Made by a program: the position numbers and the translations under genes
Assembly: GCA_041687475.1 (NCBI GenBank)
Contig: JAWLBW010000021.1
Span: forward strand, 1-26,337
Length of the DNA stretch: 26,337 nucleotides
DNA from: JAWLBW01 sp041687475
GTDB lineage: Bacteria > J088 > JAWLBW01
Reading direction: 5' to 3'
The notes under the pieces: model-generated
Told to the model about the DNA's origin: nothing
Databases searched by the model: none
Seen by the model: only the letters and a program-made list of their open reading frames with translations
Part shown: positions 1 through 7,106 of the stretch, in pieces
How positions within the stretch are numbered: position 1 is the stretch's first letter
How the letters are laid out: the number at the start of each line of letters is the position of its first letter

Positions 1-118
1 GGTACCGGAACGATTCCGCATCCCAATCGCCGTCAACGTATTGTCCGACGGCAGATTCAGACCGGCACTACAACGGCGCCGCCGTACAAGGTTAGCCGGT
101 CGCAAGTTCGGAGGGGAG

Positions 119-691
119 ATGAACACCACGCCCGTCGGCAATTTCTGCCTGCTCGACCAGGAACCCAAGCGTCGCGCACCCCGCAAGCGCAATCGTCGCC
201 GCAAGCGCACGACCGTGCTCGACTTCGTCGAACGCTCGCTCCAGAATGAGTTTGAAGCGGTGTGCCTGTTCCGCGCCGCCGCCGACAAGGCCCACGGCCC
301 GACCTCGTCGCTGCTGCGCCGGCTGGCACACGACGAAGAGTTTCACGTCGATTTTCTCGAGCGCTGGTTCAGCGACCTGCACGAAGGCGAGCAGAACGAC
401 CGCTTTCCGCGCTGGCAGGCCGACAAGGAGCGCATTGCCCTTGCGGCCAAGGTTACCGTAGCCCAGATGCCCAGCGAGAACGCGCCCCTGCTTGACTTCG
501 TCATCGACAAGAAGCGCAAACACCGCGAGTTCTACCTGCAGCAGCGCTATCACTTGAAGGGACGCAAGCTGCGCACGACCCTGCTCGACCTGGCCGACGA
601 AGAATCGATTCACCTGAATCAACTTCTGCAGGCGGCCGGCCGCGCCCCCCTGCCCCGGCTCGAAGTCGACGAGCTGGAAACGGTGCACTGA
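119..691 (+). CDS. Ferritin-like (rubrerythrin-type four-helix) protein
   Basis: The 190-residue protein starts with a very basic stretch (about residues 16-28, KRRAPRKRNRRRKR) followed by a four-helix bundle with ferritin-like di-metal motifs: NEFEAV in helix 1, HDEEFHVDF in helix 2, a helix 3 around KKRKHREFYL and DEESIHLNQL in helix 4. The two EExxH-type motifs are what the ferritin/rubrerythrin superfamily uses to bind iron or manganese. The start was chosen at the ATG at 119 because GGAGGGGAG lies just upstream; a longer frame back to 41 has no ribosome binding site. The basic N-terminus is unusual for the family and could bind nucleic acid or a surface, which is inference. It stands alone, followed by a repeat copy. 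A redox or iron-stress role is likely, but the substrate is unknown. Confidence 0.75.
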   Translation: MNTTPVGNFCLLDQEPKRRAPRKRNRRRKRTTVLDFVERSLQNEFEAVCLFRAAADKAHGPTSSLLRRLAHDEEFHVDFLERWFSDLHEGEQNDRFPRWQADKERIALAAKVTVAQMPSENAPLLDFVIDKKRKHREFYLQQRYHLKGRKLRTTLLDLADEESIHLNQLLQAAGRAPLPRLEVDELETVH

Positions 692-701
692 GGGCGCGTG
701 C

Positions 702-980
702 TGCACGGGTGCACGGCGGTGAGAGGTGATAGGTGAGAGGTTGTCGTGCAGACCGGGTGACGGGTTGTGGCCGGTGGTTCCTGTCGCGCGTTCAGACGAC
801 GTCATTCACGGAGAGCATCTTTCACCACGGTCGGTCACTTGACTCCGTACGCAACCCGAACAAGAAAAAGCATCCATGGGTTGTCGCAACATTCTCGCGT
901 TATGAGCCCCCGCCCCTCTGCGATCCCCGCGATCTCCTGTAAAACGCCCTTCACAAACAAATGGGCGCGAAGCGCGACCG
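702..980. repeat. Direct repeat copy A (~279 bp)
   Basis: This stretch between the ferritin-like gene and the toxin gene is matched almost along its full length by 1596-1871 in the same orientation. Long identical blocks include the GTGAGAG 7-mers at 719-739, the block around 'catctttcaccacggtcggt' and the block around 'gatctcctgtaaaacgccct'. Mismatches and small indels are scattered. No open reading frame in it looks coding. It is a dispersed non-coding repeat, possibly a non-autonomous mobile element. Confidence 0.85.
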
Positions 981-992
981 GTTACGGTAGGT

Positions 993-1313
993 TCAGACAC
1001 CGACGTGGTACACCGTGCCGGGCCTGGCACTCACAAGCTTGTCCAGTATCTGGGGAACCAGGGGTAAGAGAGCCGCCACGGTATTTGACGGGGCATGCAG
1101 TATGAATACCCGTAAGTCGTGAGCCTCGATTCGCTGTTGGTGCGGAAGACCTTGGTCAATCGTAACCAATACGTCAAAGCACGAAGCAGCTTCGCGTAAA
1201 AGCCGACCGTTCGAGATTCCCTGCCAACCCATCTCGGTAACCGTTCGCACCTCATGCCCGGCAAAGTGTCGGCGCATCGTGGCCGGTAGGCATTCGTCCA
1301 ACAGGACCTTCAC
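993..1313 (-). CDS. DUF5615 PIN-like toxin of a type II toxin-antitoxin pair
   Basis: The 106-residue protein begins MKVLLDECLP, the typical N-terminal acidic strand of DUF5615 (PIN-like, Mut7-C-related) proteins, and has a second acidic site at VTIDQGLPHQQ. These acidic residues are presumed to bind the metal of a ribonuclease centre. It starts with a GTG that overlaps the stop codon of the upstream DUF433 gene by four bases (GTGA), so translation is coupled. DUF433-DUF5615 pairs are a known toxin-antitoxin arrangement. RNase activity is inferred from the family. The pair lies between two copies of a long direct repeat, which suggests acquisition as a module. Confidence 0.8.
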   Translation of the reverse strand: MKVLLDECLPATMRRHFAGHEVRTVTEMGWQGISNGRLLREAASCFDVLVTIDQGLPHQQRIEAHDLRVFILHAPSNTVAALLPLVPQILDKLVSARPGTVYHVGV

Positions 1314-1522
1314 CGCCGAACTTCTTTAATCAACGCATCCGAAGCTTCTTCCAGAAATAGTCGCAACATATCTCGCGTCACGACCGGAAAATCTTCACAA
1401 AATGCATCGATGGTCTTTCCGGCTGCAAGGTAGTCCAGAAAATTGCGCACAGGCACGCGGGTGCCCGCGAAAACGGGCATTCCCCGTAGAATGGAAGGTT
1501 CAGAAGAGACAATAGACGCCAT
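1310..1522 (-). CDS. DUF433 antitoxin
   Basis: This 70-residue protein has the DUF433 signature: an N-terminal strand, then SILRGMPVFAGTRVPV, then a helical part with FLDYLAAGKTIDAFCEDFP. DUF433 proteins are small helix-turn-helix antitoxins that usually precede a DUF5615 or PIN toxin, repress their own promoter and neutralise the toxin. The ATG at 1522 was preferred over an upstream in-frame TTG. A -10 box (TAGAAT, complement of 1531-1536) sits only 8 bases before this ATG, so the transcript would be nearly leaderless. The downstream toxin overlaps its stop codon. Confidence 0.8.
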   Translation of the reverse strand: MASIVSSEPSILRGMPVFAGTRVPVRNFLDYLAAGKTIDAFCEDFPVVTRDMLRLFLEEASDALIKEVRR

Positions 1523-1530
1523 CAAGCCTG

Positions 1531-1536
1531 ATTCTA
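1531..1536 (-). promoter_or_regulatory. -10 box TAGAAT for the toxin-antitoxin pair
   Basis: On the minus strand TGTAGAAT ends 8 bases before the DUF433 ATG. The same TGTAGAAT octamer precedes the genes at 4162 and 25040. The -35 region (TTCCTA) is weak. The predicted transcription start falls within about two bases of the start codon. Confidence 0.4.
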
Positions 1537-1595
1537 CACCTTAGTGACAGGGGTAGGAAGGGTGGCCGGTCACCCCGATTGGCCGATTACGTGCG

Positions 1596-1871
1596 TGCAC
1601 GGGTGCACGGCGGTGAGAGGTGATAGGTGAGAGGTTGTCGTGCAGACCGGGTGACCGGTTGTGGCCGGTGGAGCCTGTCCCGAGTTCAGACGAGGTGAGC
1701 ACGGAGAGCATCTTTCACCACGGTCGGTCACTTGACTCCGTACGAGACCCGAACAAGAAAAAGCATCAAGGGTTGAGGCAATATTCTCGCGTTTCGTACC
1801 CCGCCCCTCTGCGCGCCCCGCGATCTCCTGTAAAACGCCCTTCACGAACAAATGGCCGCGAAGCGCGACCG
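1596..1871. repeat. Direct repeat copy B (~276 bp)
   Basis: Second copy of the repeat at 702-980, same orientation, offset by about 891-894 bases. It contains the same GTGAGAG/GTGATAG 7-mer triplet (1613-1633) and the same long conserved blocks. Together the copies bracket the DUF433/DUF5615 genes. Confidence 0.85.
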
Positions 1872-1955
1872 CCCAGTTGTGGTATCCTATACCCCGTATC
1901 GCCAACCGTATGACCGCTCATTCGGGCGGTCGGCTTGCCGTAGGTGGAGACGTTC

Positions 1956-2753
1956 GTGAAATACCCCGTGGTGCAGCCGACGCTGCGCAATATGCAGTTT
2001 TCCTTCGACGAAACCATTCCCCGTTACTGGCACGGCGGCGATCCGGCCGTGACCGCGCTCTTCAATGCCCTCTCGCTGACCTTTCCCGAGGGCGAGCGCT
2101 TCTTCATTCGCAGCGTGCAGCACTTTGCCCCGACCATCGACGACCCCGAACTCAAAGCGGCAGTCAAGACCTTTTCCGGTCAGGAAGGCGTGCACAGCCG
2201 CGAACACGAGCGCATGAACGAGTACCTGGCCGAACATTGGGGGCCCCAGCTCGCCGTATGGGGAAAGCGCTCGGCCGACAGTCTGCGCTGGGTCGAGAAA
2301 CGCGTTTCGCCTCACTTTCGCCTGGCCATGACCTGCGCCCTCGAACACATGACCGCCATCATGGGCGAGGCCCTGCTGTCGAACGACGAGGTGCTGAAGG
2401 ACGCCCACCCCGAAATGGCCAGGCTCTGGCGATGGCACGCCGGAGAGGAAATCGAGCACAAGGCCGTGGCCTTCGACGTGTACGAGCATGCGGGGGGAAC
2501 CTGGTTTCACCGCTCGCAGGTCATGGTGCGCGAAACGATGATTTTTCTGCTTGTCATCACCATTCTCATCAACGTGCTGCTGCGTGCCGACAAGCAGCCC
2601 CTCTTCCGCAGCTGGATGCGCATTCTCGGCTTCGTAATCTTCGGTCCCCTGCGCGGCTTCACGCTCTTCCGCCGTTACCTCGAGTACTTCTCGCCAAGCT
2701 TCCACCCCTGGCGACGCGACAACCGACACTTGCTGGCATTCGCGGAAAGATAG
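1956..2753 (+). CDS. PF10118 predicted metal-dependent hydrolase, membrane-anchored
   Basis: The 265-residue protein shows the metal-ligand pattern of PF10118: QEGVHSREH (about residues 85-95), ALEHMTAIMGE (about 130-140) and GEEIEHKAVAFDVYE (about 170-185). These E/H motifs resemble a four-helix di-metal site. A hydrophobic segment (FLLVITILINVLL, about 205-220) suggests a membrane anchor near the C-terminus. The GTG at 1956 was chosen because GGTGGAG lies six bases upstream; a GTG at 1944 has no binding site. The family name is a prediction and the reaction is not known. It stands alone, downstream of repeat copy B and upstream of a repeat-rich gap. Confidence 0.75.
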   Translation: MKYPVVQPTLRNMQFSFDETIPRYWHGGDPAVTALFNALSLTFPEGERFFIRSVQHFAPTIDDPELKAAVKTFSGQEGVHSREHERMNEYLAEHWGPQLAVWGKRSADSLRWVEKRVSPHFRLAMTCALEHMTAIMGEALLSNDEVLKDAHPEMARLWRWHAGEEIEHKAVAFDVYEHAGGTWFHRSQVMVRETMIFLLVITILINVLLRADKQPLFRSWMRILGFVIFGPLRGFTLFRRYLEYFSPSFHPWRRDNRHLLAFAER

Positions 2754-2759
2754 GACCGC

Positions 2760-2787
2760 TCCCAGATCCCAGATCGCAGATCCCAGA
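2760..2787. repeat. 7-mer tandem array, unit TCCCAGA x4
   Basis: Four consecutive 7-base units: TCCCAGA, TCCCAGA, TCGCAGA, TCCCAGA. It starts seven bases after the stop codon of the PF10118 gene. The same unit recurs in inverted orientation at 2998-3025. Confidence 0.85.
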
Positions 2788-2830
2788 GAAGAGGCTGCAA
2801 GCTCCTCTCCCCACTGCGATCCGCTACGAA

Positions 2831-2858
2831 AATCCACAATCCCCTTTCCATAATCCAT
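2831..2858. repeat. Degenerate 7-mer array, unit AATCCAT x4
   Basis: Four units AATCCAC, AATCCCC, TTTCCAT, AATCCAT in register. It is a separate family from the TCCCAGA array 44 bases upstream. Confidence 0.6.
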
Positions 2859-2997
2859 AAACCGGGTGCAGGGGGAGTCAGGTCTTGGGCCGAGCCTACG
2901 GGTACCAAGGGCAAGTTTTCACGCGTTTTCGGGTGCCGCTGCGCGGTATGCCGACTGGCACCTGCAATCTCCCAGCCCGATCTCCTTCTTCGCCTTT

Positions 2998-3025
2998 GCG
3001 ATCTGGGATCTGCGATCCGCGATCT
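2998..3025. repeat. 7-mer tandem array, inverted TCCCAGA family
   Basis: Units GCGATCT, GGGATCT, GCGATCC, GCGATCT. The reverse complement of GGGATCT is a rotation of TCCCAGA, so this is the inverted partner of the array at 2760-2787. Confidence 0.8.
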
Positions 3026-3043
3026 TCGCCCTGACCGTTTGAC

Positions 3044-3079
3044 TTGCATCATTTCAACAATCAAATTATCATTTGATTG
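3044..3079 (+). promoter_or_regulatory. Promoter with 9-bp palindromic operator upstream of doxX-dsrE
   Basis: TTGCAT (3044-3049), a 17-base spacer and TATCAT (3067-3072) form a plausible sigma70 promoter. The -10 lies inside a perfect inverted repeat: CAATCAAAT (3058-3066), TATC, ATTTGATTG (3071-3079). An ATCAAAT-N4-ATTTGAT palindrome over the -10 resembles operators of ArsR/SmtB-type repressors, which block polymerase until metal or reactive sulfur is sensed. The local AT-richness stands out. The regulator identity is inference; no regulator gene is in the window. Confidence 0.6.
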
Positions 3080-3134
3080 TTTTAACTGCGCCGAATCGGC
3101 GAGCGAAAACCTTTATTCTTACGCAAGGAACGTC

Positions 3135-3581
3135 ATGCCCATTTCCTCTCGAATGTCCGAGCCCGTGTTTCGTGTGCTTCTGAGTCTGATCTTCGTAACC
3201 GCGGGCCTGCAGCACATGTTGCGCACCGAACACGTCGCCGCCCGCCTCGAATCGGCGCCCTTTGCGTCTCTGGCCCTGCAACTGGCCTCGGCCGAGTTTC
3301 TCGTGGCCGCGGCAGGCGTGGGCCTGCTCGTCGGCGGTCTTGCCCTCATGACCGGCGCCATGACGCGACTGACCGCGCTCGCGCTGATCGGCCTTCTGAT
3401 TCCCATTACCGTTACCGTGCAGCTCGGCAGCGTCGAAGCCCTGGGGCCCCTCATGAAAAACATGGCCATTCTGGGCGGCCTGATTCACTTTGCCGTCAAC
3501 GGAAGCCGGGTCTGCAGCCTCGACGGAAGGCTGGCGCGAAACTGCGCGACGCCGACAACCGATGCAAAGGTGACGGCATGA
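3135..3581 (+). CDS. DoxX-family membrane protein
   Basis: The 148-residue protein has about four hydrophobic helices and the DoxX-type N-terminal helix (FRVLLSLIFVTAGLQHML), including the family-typical FxxAGxxH pattern. DoxX relatives are small inner-membrane proteins tied to quinone-linked thiosulfate oxidation or to envelope stress. The start at 3135 was chosen for AAGGAA four bases upstream; the open frame extends back to 3039 through the operator, which is unlikely to be coding. The stop overlaps the ATG of the next gene (ATGA), so it is co-translated with a DsrE-like protein. A sulfur or redox role is inferred from this pairing. Confidence 0.72.
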   Translation: MPISSRMSEPVFRVLLSLIFVTAGLQHMLRTEHVAARLESAPFASLALQLASAEFLVAAAGVGLLVGGLALMTGAMTRLTALALIGLLIPITVTVQLGSVEALGPLMKNMAILGGLIHFAVNGSRVCSLDGRLARNCATPTTDAKVTA

Positions 3582-3994
3582 AGACCCCCGTGCGCGCAGC
3601 CCTCTTCGCGATTCTGCTTGCCCTGCTGCCCACCTCGCTTCTTGCCGATGCGGCGAAAGGCCATGACGCCGCGTTTCTCGTGCGCACGCCCCAGCACATC
3701 AAGGCGGCCATCAAGACCGGCCGTGAAACCCGTGCAGGGCACGGCTTTCAGACGAATCGCATCGCCATTGTCGTCTGCGGCAAGGGCGTAAACGCTTTGC
3801 GCAAGGAAAGCGAACTCGCACCGGTTCTGCGCAAAGCCATGTCGGAGAAGGTGGACATCAAGGCCTGCGGCATGTCGCTCGACAACCAGAAGCTTCGCCC
3901 CGCCGCCCTGCTCGACGGCATCAAGGTCGTTCCCAACGGACTGACAGAAATGCTGCGCCTGCAGGCCGCAGGCTACCTGACGGTCGACTTGTAA
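3578..3994 (+). CDS. Exported DsrE-like protein
   Basis: The 138-residue protein starts with a clear signal peptide (hydrophobic core ALFAILLALLPTSLLA, likely cleavage after LADA). The mature part has a DsrE/DsrF-like layout: an Rossmann-like core with NRIAIVVCGKGVNAL and a conserved cysteine in DIKACGMSLDNQKL, followed by the C-terminal VPNGLTEMLRLQAAGYLTVDL-type ending. DsrE-family cysteines carry persulfides in sulfur transfer. The export signal places it in the periplasm. AAAGGTGA precedes the ATG, which overlaps the doxX stop. Together they form a two-gene, probably sulfur-related, operon under the palindrome at 3058-3079. Confidence 0.75.
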   Translation: MKTPVRAALFAILLALLPTSLLADAAKGHDAAFLVRTPQHIKAAIKTGRETRAGHGFQTNRIAIVVCGKGVNALRKESELAPVLRKAMSEKVDIKACGMSLDNQKLRPAALLDGIKVVPNGLTEMLRLQAAGYLTVDL

Positions 3995-4127
3995 TCGTAT
4001 TCCCCCCCTTTTCCCACGTCGGAGGAATCGGGCGGGCACACCTTCAAACGGCGTGCCTGTCCGTGCCCTTCCGAGAAAGGGAATGTCGGCGAGAAATCGA
4101 TTTTCGGGTCATCTGCTTCGCCGGGTT

Positions 4128-4139
4128 GATGTAGAATGC
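4128..4139 (+). promoter_or_regulatory. -10 region GATGTAGAATGC
   Basis: TAGAAT (4132-4137) lies 24 bases before the SDR start. The surrounding 12-mer GATGTAGAATGC is identical at 25010-25021, upstream of the LigD-type polymerase gene. No good -35 is visible at either site. Confidence 0.45.
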
Positions 4140-4161
4140 ATCCATACCAGGGGAAGTTGCC

Positions 4162-4950
4162 ATGACCGAACAGCGTACCCACGCACTCGTAACCGGCGCG
4201 AGCGGCGGCATCGGCGAAGCCTTTGCGCGCCAGCTCGCCTCGCGCGGCTATTCGCTCATACTGACCGCCCGCCGCGAGCAGGAGCTCGCGCGGGTACAAC
4301 GCGAAATAACCCGGGCGCACAATGTTTCCGTCGACATCGTGTCTCTCGATCTGTCTGAAATCGGCAGCGCCGAGCGCCTGTACGAGACGGTCAAGCGGCG
4401 CGGCCACGTCGTAGACGTGCTCATCAACAACGCCGGTTTCGGCCTCTACGGCGATTTTCTCGACGGCGATCGGGTGCGCATCGAACAGATGGTGCAGCTT
4501 AACGTGGCCACGCTTACCTCACTGACACACCTGTTCGGCGTGCCCATGAAGGAGCGCCGGCACGGCTACATTCTTCTGGTCGCCTCCATCGCCTCGTTTC
4601 AGCCCTCGCCCTTCTATGCCGCCTACGCGGCCACCAAGGCCTACGTGCTGTGGCTTGGAGAGGCGCTCGCCTGGGAATGCCGGAACCAGGGCGTACACGT
4701 GGCCACCATCTGTCCGGGCATTACCCGCACCGAATTTCACGAGGTAGCCCACCACGAGCGCACCGGGTGGATGGAGTTTCTCTCGCAGAGTCCCGACGAC
4801 GTAGCCATCGACGGACTCGACGCCCTATTCAGCGGCCGCTCATCAATAACGTCGGGCCTGGTGAACAAGCTCAGCGGCACCATGGTCAAGTTCCTGCCGC
4901 GCCGCCTGCAGACCATCGTGGCGGCACACACCATGCGTGCGGGAAGGTAA
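4162..4950 (+). CDS. Short-chain dehydrogenase/reductase (classical SDR)
   Basis: The 262-residue protein is a complete classical SDR: cofactor loop TGASGGIG near residue 13, a TARREQEL segment suggesting NADPH preference, NNAG near residue 90, the catalytic serine in VASIASFQPS and YAATK for the Tyr-Lys pair near residue 155. The PG turn (CPGITRTEF) is present. The C-terminal 50 residues are basic with a hydrophobic stretch. AGGGGAAG precedes the ATG. It is monocistronic: a TAGAAT -10 lies upstream and a GC hairpin (4951-4968) lies directly after the stop. The substrate cannot be read from sequence. Confidence 0.85.
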   Translation: MTEQRTHALVTGASGGIGEAFARQLASRGYSLILTARREQELARVQREITRAHNVSVDIVSLDLSEIGSAERLYETVKRRGHVVDVLINNAGFGLYGDFLDGDRVRIEQMVQLNVATLTSLTHLFGVPMKERRHGYILLVASIASFQPSPFYAAYAATKAYVLWLGEALAWECRNQGVHVATICPGITRTEFHEVAHHERTGWMEFLSQSPDDVAIDGLDALFSGRSSITSGLVNKLSGTMVKFLPRRLQTIVAAHTMRAGR

Positions 4951-4968
4951 GCCCGCCTTTCGGCGGGC
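4951..4968 (+). terminator. Hairpin after SDR gene
   Basis: GCCCGCC-TTTC-GGCGGGC begins at the first base after the stop codon. The 7-bp stem is perfect, but no T-tract follows, so it is either a weak terminator or an mRNA 3' end stabiliser. Confidence 0.45.
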
Positions 4969-5031
4969 GATGGTCGATGCCGCCTGTTCGCGGGAACCCG
5001 ACAAACCGAACGAAGCGCCGGCTCCGAAGGA

Positions 5032-6270
5032 CTACGCCGTTTCCGGCACCTTGCCGCGACTCTTCGGCCCGGCTATCTGCAGCCCGGTCGACAACTCCTG
5101 CACGTAGGGATGCGTGTAACGCGAGCGGGCCCCCATCAGGGCCGCCAGGCGTTCGCCCCGTTCAAAGGAACGACCGCGCTCGCGGGCGATGTCGTAATAC
5201 AGCTTCGACATGATGGGGTCCTTCACCTCGGGGGGAACGTACAGGTGAAAGACACGCATGTGCAGAGGCATGATCTTCGACGGCACCGAAGAAATCAGAC
5301 GCTTCGAGGCATCTTCGAAGATCTGCCGCATGAGCAGATAGTCGGCCCGGAAGCGGCCGTACGCGCAACGCTCGCGATAGTAGTGAAAGTAGACCTCGGC
5401 GAGCGTTCGCGGCAGATCTTCTTCAATGTGGGCCTGCATGCCCTTGGCGATACCGTAGGCCAGACCGTTAAGGTCGCCCCCCTTCCACCGCCGCGCCTTG
5501 TCCATGGCCTGGAACGAAGAACGCCAGTGCGCCTCGGGGTAGCCGGGCGCTTCGCCCAGATACCGATCGAGGCTCTGGCGGAAGTAGAAATGAAACCGGG
5601 GAATGATGCGCAACACCCAGGCAGGGTGTAGAAAACGCCCTTCGCGGCAGGCGCGAATCTGGCATTCGGTCACATACTCGTACACCCGTGCGAACCACTG
5701 CTTCGAATCGCCCACCGCCGCGAACCGGTCGGCGATGTCGCGCTGTTCGACCAGAACGGCTTCGGCCTCGGCCAGCGCCTCGGCCAGCTCGGCCTCTTCA
5801 TTCACCTCATGGGCTTTCGGCAGCACGGCGGGCGGCGCCCCTTCAACCAGGCGCGCCAGTTTACGCAGGCTTCGCTTCAGTTGGGGAACCAGAATCGCCC
5901 GCGATACCTGGGCCATGCCCGGAAGGGGAAAGCGGTAGTCGACAATCCACGTGAGTCGCGTGCCCTCACCCTCGCGCGTCAATATCAGCTCGCCTCGGTG
6001 GTATCTGACCGGCAACCCCGACACCACACGGTAAACCAGCCGTGCCGGCGGCTCGCTGTACTCGACCACTTCTTCAAAGGACTTGGTGCGACGCCCCATC
6101 TGAATGGATATGCGTCGAAGCGTGCCGATACTCCAGCCCGGGTCGCCGTCGCCGGCGGCGATTTTCTCGACGGGCGCCTCCGACCATTGCGACATGAGTT
6201 CGGGCTCTGAAATCCAGGGCCACACCGCTCGCGGCACCGCGGGCAGATACTGCTGTAGATGTAAACGCAC
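5032..6270 (-). CDS. SRPBCC domain fused to a DUF5995-like domain
   Basis: This 412-residue protein appears to have two parts. Residues 1-150 look like an SRPBCC (START/polyketide-cyclase-like) ligand-binding domain: an N-terminal strand, VWPWISEPELMSQW, then alternating strands ending in a long C-terminal helix (VSRAILVPQLKRSLRKLARLVEG). After an Ala/Glu-rich linker (about 155-180), residues 190-350 resemble DUF5995: RFLHPAWVLRIIPRFHFYF, a conserved tryptophan region, then GMQAHIEEDLPRTL. The start is a GTG at 6270 behind a strong AGGAGG. The fusion is unusual. SRPBCC domains bind lipids or other hydrophobic ligands; the role of the second domain is unknown. A terminator separates it from the upstream gene, so it has its own promoter or relies on readthrough. 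Confidence 0.65.
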   Translation of the reverse strand: MRLHLQQYLPAVPRAVWPWISEPELMSQWSEAPVEKIAAGDGDPGWSIGTLRRISIQMGRRTKSFEEVVEYSEPPARLVYRVVSGLPVRYHRGELILTREGEGTRLTWIVDYRFPLPGMAQVSRAILVPQLKRSLRKLARLVEGAPPAVLPKAHEVNEEAELAEALAEAEAVLVEQRDIADRFAAVGDSKQWFARVYEYVTECQIRACREGRFLHPAWVLRIIPRFHFYFRQSLDRYLGEAPGYPEAHWRSSFQAMDKARRWKGGDLNGLAYGIAKGMQAHIEEDLPRTLAEVYFHYYRERCAYGRFRADYLLMRQIFEDASKRLISSVPSKIMPLHMRVFHLYVPPEVKDPIMSKLYYDIARERGRSFERGERLAALMGARSRYTHPYVQELSTGLQIAGPKSRGKVPETA

Positions 6271-6290
6271 GCTTCCTCCTACCGTAAAAA

Positions 6291-6318
6291 GTCAAAGGGG
6301 AAGCCCTCAGGCTTCCCC
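6291..6318 (-). terminator. Rho-independent terminator after STAS-like gene
   Basis: On the minus strand GGGGAAGCC-TGAG-GGCTTCCCC is a perfect 9-bp stem with a 4-base loop, followed by TTTGACTTTTT. It lies 12 bases after the stop of the gene at 6331-6735. Confidence 0.85.
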
Positions 6319-6330
6319 TCAAACACTACG

Positions 6331-6735
6331 TCAGGCCGGAACCGCGTCCTCCAGCAACCATTTGAGAGCGCTCTCATCGGTTGTGTGAAAGGCCAGTTCC
6401 GACATATGGCTTTCCTGGGCAATGCGACGTATCTGCATTTTGCTCAGTGTGCTCTCGACCACGCTGGCCGCCTTCTTCATGCCGCGCGTGACGGCTTCGC
6501 CCATGAGCTTACCGTGGGCCGCCTGTACTTCGGCAATCTGCGGCGGAAACTGGCTGATGTTGGCAAGCACGAACCAGGCCTTGCCGTCGAGCTCGTTATA
6601 GCACGCACGCATGTCACGTTCATAATCGGCCGCAAGCGCCGTATCCCACATGCCCCAGCACTTGATCCATAACACGTTGTTCGACGAATCGATCTTCAGG
6701 GTGTACCCCTTTCTATCATCACCGGACTGATACAT
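6331..6735 (-). CDS. STAS/SpoIIAA-like small protein
   Basis: The 134-residue protein has an alternating strand-helix pattern resembling STAS/SpoIIAA-like proteins: an N-terminal strand pair (GYTLKIDSSNNVLWIKCWGMWD), a helix (ALAADYERDMRACYNEL), a central hydrophobic strand (AWFVLANISQFPP), then helices and a VVES strand, ending with a helix (ESALKWLLED). SpoIIAA-like proteins are found in signalling and lipid-binding roles. The ATG at 6735 was preferred to a TTG at 6750; neither has a strong ribosome binding site. It is monocistronic with its own terminator. Assignment to the fold is tentative. Confidence 0.55.
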   Translation of the reverse strand: MYQSGDDRKGYTLKIDSSNNVLWIKCWGMWDTALAADYERDMRACYNELDGKAWFVLANISQFPPQIAEVQAAHGKLMGEAVTRGMKKAASVVESTLSKMQIRRIAQESHMSELAFHTTDESALKWLLEDAVPA

Positions 6736-7106
6736 AACGCTGACTCTCAAAGATGGTAATCAAACTCCCCCGGCGGCAAACGACCGCTCCTCCCCCCAAT
6801 ATTGCAGTTTGAAGTACAACCGTCGAACATATAGCTCCGAGTACCCCCACCGCTGAATCCGTTGAAAGCATACCCGAAAAGCGCTCATTGAGCAAAGAAT
6901 GTTACTACGCGTAACGAAGCCTCGAAAGGCGGTCCCCTTCAGAATGAATAATGCCCCGGGGGCGACCTGATTATTGCCGAGCCCTTGCGAGCGGGGTCCC
7001 GGGCGTCTCTTCGGCACAAAGGCGGCTTTCCGTCTGCCGTTTTCTTTGCCGCGACCCCTTCCTATCTGGCATAATGGGTGGTTACTTTCGACACCACGGC
7101 TAGCGT
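6736..7106. other. Divergent intergenic region, partly AT-rich
   Basis: This 371-base gap separates two divergent genes and must hold promoters for both. The plus-strand promoter at 7046-7075 is listed separately. A short inverted repeat GTTAC-TACGC-GTAAC (6901-6915) could be a regulator site. Base composition around 6815-6950 is clearly more AT-rich than in the flanking genes. No coding region is supported. Confidence 0.5.
7046..7075 (+). promoter_or_regulatory. Sigma70-like promoter for gene at 7107
   Basis: TTGCCG (7046-7051), 18-base spacer, CATAAT (7070-7075). The expected start point leaves a leader of about 25 bases with no clear Shine-Dalgarno sequence. Confidence 0.5.

Larger units (their letters stand above)
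1523..1955. other. Intergenic region holding repeat copy B
   Basis: This 433-base gap contains the toxin-antitoxin promoter at its left end, repeat copy B (1596-1871) and the leader of the PF10118 gene. A TATCCT or CCTATA element near 1883-1890 could serve as a -10 box for the gene at 1956, but no good -35 is visible. Reading frames across it are not conserved between the two repeat copies and are not called. Confidence 0.6.
2754..3134. other. Repeat-rich intergenic region with promoter for doxX
   Basis: The gap begins with a 7-mer array (2760-2787), contains a second degenerate 7-mer family (2831-2858), ends its repeat part with an inverted version of the first array (2998-3025), and then carries a promoter with a palindromic operator (3044-3079). 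The middle (2865-2990) has no coding potential I can support. The framing arrays make 2760-3025 look like one ~265-bp element. Confidence 0.6.

Noticed and set aside
767..1105. 112-residue plus-strand frame across repeat copy A
   Set aside because: The frame is not kept in repeat copy B, composition is that of an antisense/shadow frame, and there is no ribosome binding site.
3039..3134. N-terminal extension of the DoxX protein
   Set aside because: It would translate the palindromic operator and promoter; a good ribosome binding site marks the start at 3135.
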